Part shown: in pieces, positions 4,437-5,859 of the stretch | Position numbering within the stretch: the stretch's first letter is position 1 | How the letters are laid out: every line of letters starts with the position of its first letter | Assembly: GCA_003245395.1 (NCBI GenBank) | Contig: QKDF01000159.1 | Span: forward strand, 1 to 5,859 | Direction: 5' to 3' | Source: Clostridia bacterium | GTDB lineage: Bacteria > Bacillota > Clostridia > Oscillospirales > Oscillospiraceae | DNA: 5,859 nucleotides | The notes under the pieces: model-generated | What the model saw: only the letters and a program-made list of their open reading frames with translations | What the model was told of the DNA's origin: nothing | The model's database searches: none | Position numbers and translations under genes: made by a program

Positions 4437-5859
4437 ATGACAGATTCTCTGCCCCTCTCTCTGCTGCTCAATGTCAGCATGCTGCTTTTGGCCGCCACAC
4501 TGCTGACGGAATTCAAACCGCTCCGAGTGGTTTTTCGCTCCTATGACAACCGGCTGCGCGACCGGCTTTTGCTGGCGTTCGTTTTTGGTCTGCTGGCCAT
4601 TTTATCTACGCTGTGCGGCTTGGAGGCATACGGGGCCATCATCAATACGCGGGTCATCAGCGTCACCGCCGCAGGGCTGCTGGGCGGGCCAGTTGCAGGC
4701 ATCGGCGCGGGCCTGATCGGAGGCATTCACCGCTATCTGCACAATCCTGATAATTTTTCTGCTTTGGGCTGCTGTATCGGAACCATCAACTTCGGTGTGA
4801 TTGGCTCGCTTGGTCACCGATACTGCCGCAATCTTATTGGCAGCCGGGTTTTTCTTGTGCTCATTACCGTTGTGGGTGAGCTTTGCCAGGTGGTATGGCT
4901 GTTTGTCCTCGCTCGCCCCATTTCTTCTGTCATCTATCTGGAATCCCATATCCTGCTGCCCAAAATGATCATCAATTCCATGGGTATGATTCTGTTTTTC
5001 GGGGTACTCTCCCGCATGAAGCAGGAGCGGATGAATGAACTGACGGAAAGCCAGACTCAGGCACTGTACATCGCCAGCCAGTGCCTGCCCTATCTGCGCG
5101 GCGGGCTTCGCTCCGGCCCGGATTTGCAGTCTGTTGCAGATACCATTCAAAACTGTGCCGCCGGATACCGGGTCCTTCTTTCGGGGCGGGATCGGCTGCT
5201 TGCCGTCAGCGGGTGCTGCGTGGACGGCGACGCTCTGCCGGACTACATGGCTGCTTGCATGGAGGAAAACCGCGTGGCCGTTCATCACCGCCCCACTTCT
5301 TCGCGTTTTCCTTCCGCCCTGACCCAGGATGATCTCATCACCGCGCCAATCAGAAGCGGGGATCAGGTGATTGGCTCCATGGCATTGATTCTGGATAAAA
5401 CCGAGCTGCACCTGGCCAAAGCGGATATCCGCTTTGCCGAAACGCTGGCGCAATTTTTCTCTACGATCCTGGAACTAAATAATCTGGATCGTGAAATTGC
5501 CCTGCGCCATCAGGCAGAATTTCGAGCCTTCCAATCCCAGATCAACCCGCACTTTTTCTTCAACACCCTTAACACAATTTCCGCTTTGTGCCGCACGGAG
5601 CCTGACAAAGCCCGCAGTCTGCTTCTGATTCTGGCGGATTACTACCGCCAGACTTTGAGCATCAATGAAGAATTTGTCTCTCTTGGGATGGAACTGCACA
5701 ATCTGGATAACTACCTTGCGATTGCACAGGCCCGGTTTGTAGACGCCATCCATTTTGCTGCGGAAATTCCCGCAGATACGGAGTCCTGCCGTATTCCTCC
5801 GCTGATGATTCAGCCCCTGGTGGAAAACGCCGTGCGCCACGGCGGTACAGCTGTGGACA
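4437..5859 (+). CDS. LytS/BtsS-type sensor histidine kinase, 3' truncated by window edge
   Basis: The frame is open from ATG 4437 to the window end, giving 474 residues without a stop. AGGAGG at 4426-4431 lies five bases before the start. Residues 5-195 form about six hydrophobic segments matching the 5TM-5TMR_LYT sensor: GGPVAGIGAGLIGGIHRYL (83-101), GTINFGVIGSLG (115-126) and a PKMIINSMGMILFFGVL segment (175-191). A soluble GAF-like region spans about 205-345. The His_kinase domain then begins: FQSQINPHFFFNTLNT holds the phospho-acceptor His372, and PLVENAVRHGG is the ATP-binding N box with Asn464. The glycine-rich ATP lid lies past the edge. LytS-family kinases sense small metabolites or membrane state and phosphorylate a LytTR-domain regulator usually encoded next door. 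Divergent placement from the transporter operon suggests it controls that operon. BtsS, a relative, senses pyruvate; the ligand here is unknown. Confidence 0.93.
   Translation, partial: MTDSLPLSLLLNVSMLLLAATLLTEFKPLRVVFRSYDNRLRDRLLLAFVFGLLAILSTLCGLEAYGAIINTRVISVTAAGLLGGPVAGIGAGLIGGIHRYLHNPDNFSALGCCIGTINFGVIGSLGHRYCRNLIGSRVFLVLITVVGELCQVVWLFVLARPISSVIYLESHILLPKMIINSMGMILFFGVLSRMKQERMNELTESQTQALYIASQCLPYLRGGLRSGPDLQSVADTIQNCAAGYRVLLSGRDRLLAVSGCCVDGDALPDYMAACMEENRVAVHHRPTSSRFPSALTQDDLITAPIRSGDQVIGSMALILDKTELHLAKADIRFAETLAQFFSTILELNNLDREIALRHQAEFRAFQSQINPHFFFNTLNTISALCRTEPDKARSLLLILADYYRQTLSINEEFVSLGMELHNLDNYLAIAQARFVDAIHFAAEIPADTESCRIPPLMIQPLVENAVRHGGTAVD

Noticed and set aside
4602..5453. Minus-strand open frame (283 codons) opposite the kinase gene
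   Set aside because: The opposite strand carries clear LytS-family motifs through the same region. The antisense translation is low-complexity, with no recognisable domain.
1..5859. CRISPR arrays, tRNA or rRNA genes, insertion-sequence inverted ends
   Set aside because: No periodic repeat-spacer pattern, cloverleaf or rRNA-like sequence was seen, and no transposase other than the recombinase tail.

Overview
The window looks like part of the chromosome of an anaerobic, endospore-forming member of the Clostridia. A gut Oscillospirales-type bacterium is my guess, not something the sequence proves. The reasons are a clostridial-type alpha/beta small acid-soluble spore protein (SASP) fragment, a DUF4368-type large serine recombinase tail of the kind found on clostridial mobile elements, strong AGGAGG-like ribosome sites, and moderately GC-rich coding sequence with AT-rich intergenic DNA.

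Left edge (1-460): the last 85 codons of a large serine recombinase run rightward and stop at 259. About 30 bases later, the C-terminal third of a spore SASP gene begins in mid-gene, with no start codon or ribosome site. It ends at 405 and is followed by a strong bidirectional hairpin terminator (422-459). The simplest reading is the right end of an integrated mobile element whose recombinase sits at that end and whose insertion cut a SASP gene in two.

Centre (498-4108, all on the minus strand, so transcribed right to left): a three-gene TRAP transporter operon of the TAXI class. In order of transcription it has a secreted lipoprotein substrate-binding protein (4108-3050), a small membrane-anchored DUF1850 protein (2958-2461) and a fused 4TM/12TM TRAP permease (2474-498). 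The last two overlap by 14 bases and the permease starts at TTG. A GC-rich hairpin lies between the binding-protein gene and the DUF1850 gene. The binding protein would capture a small carboxylate-like solute outside the cell and hand it to the permease for ion-driven uptake; the substrate cannot be read from the sequence.

Right (4109-5859): a 328-base divergent control region, then the start of a LytS/BtsS-type sensor histidine kinase on the plus strand (4437 to beyond the window). The control region holds a sigma-A-like promoter for each direction. Upstream of the transporter promoter are two GTGAACGG direct repeats exactly 21 bases apart; read on the transporter strand they resemble tandem binding sites for LytTR-type response regulators. 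The overall picture is a nutrient-sensing circuit in which the kinase, and a regulator presumably encoded just past the window, switches on TRAP uptake. That link is inferred from layout and site architecture.
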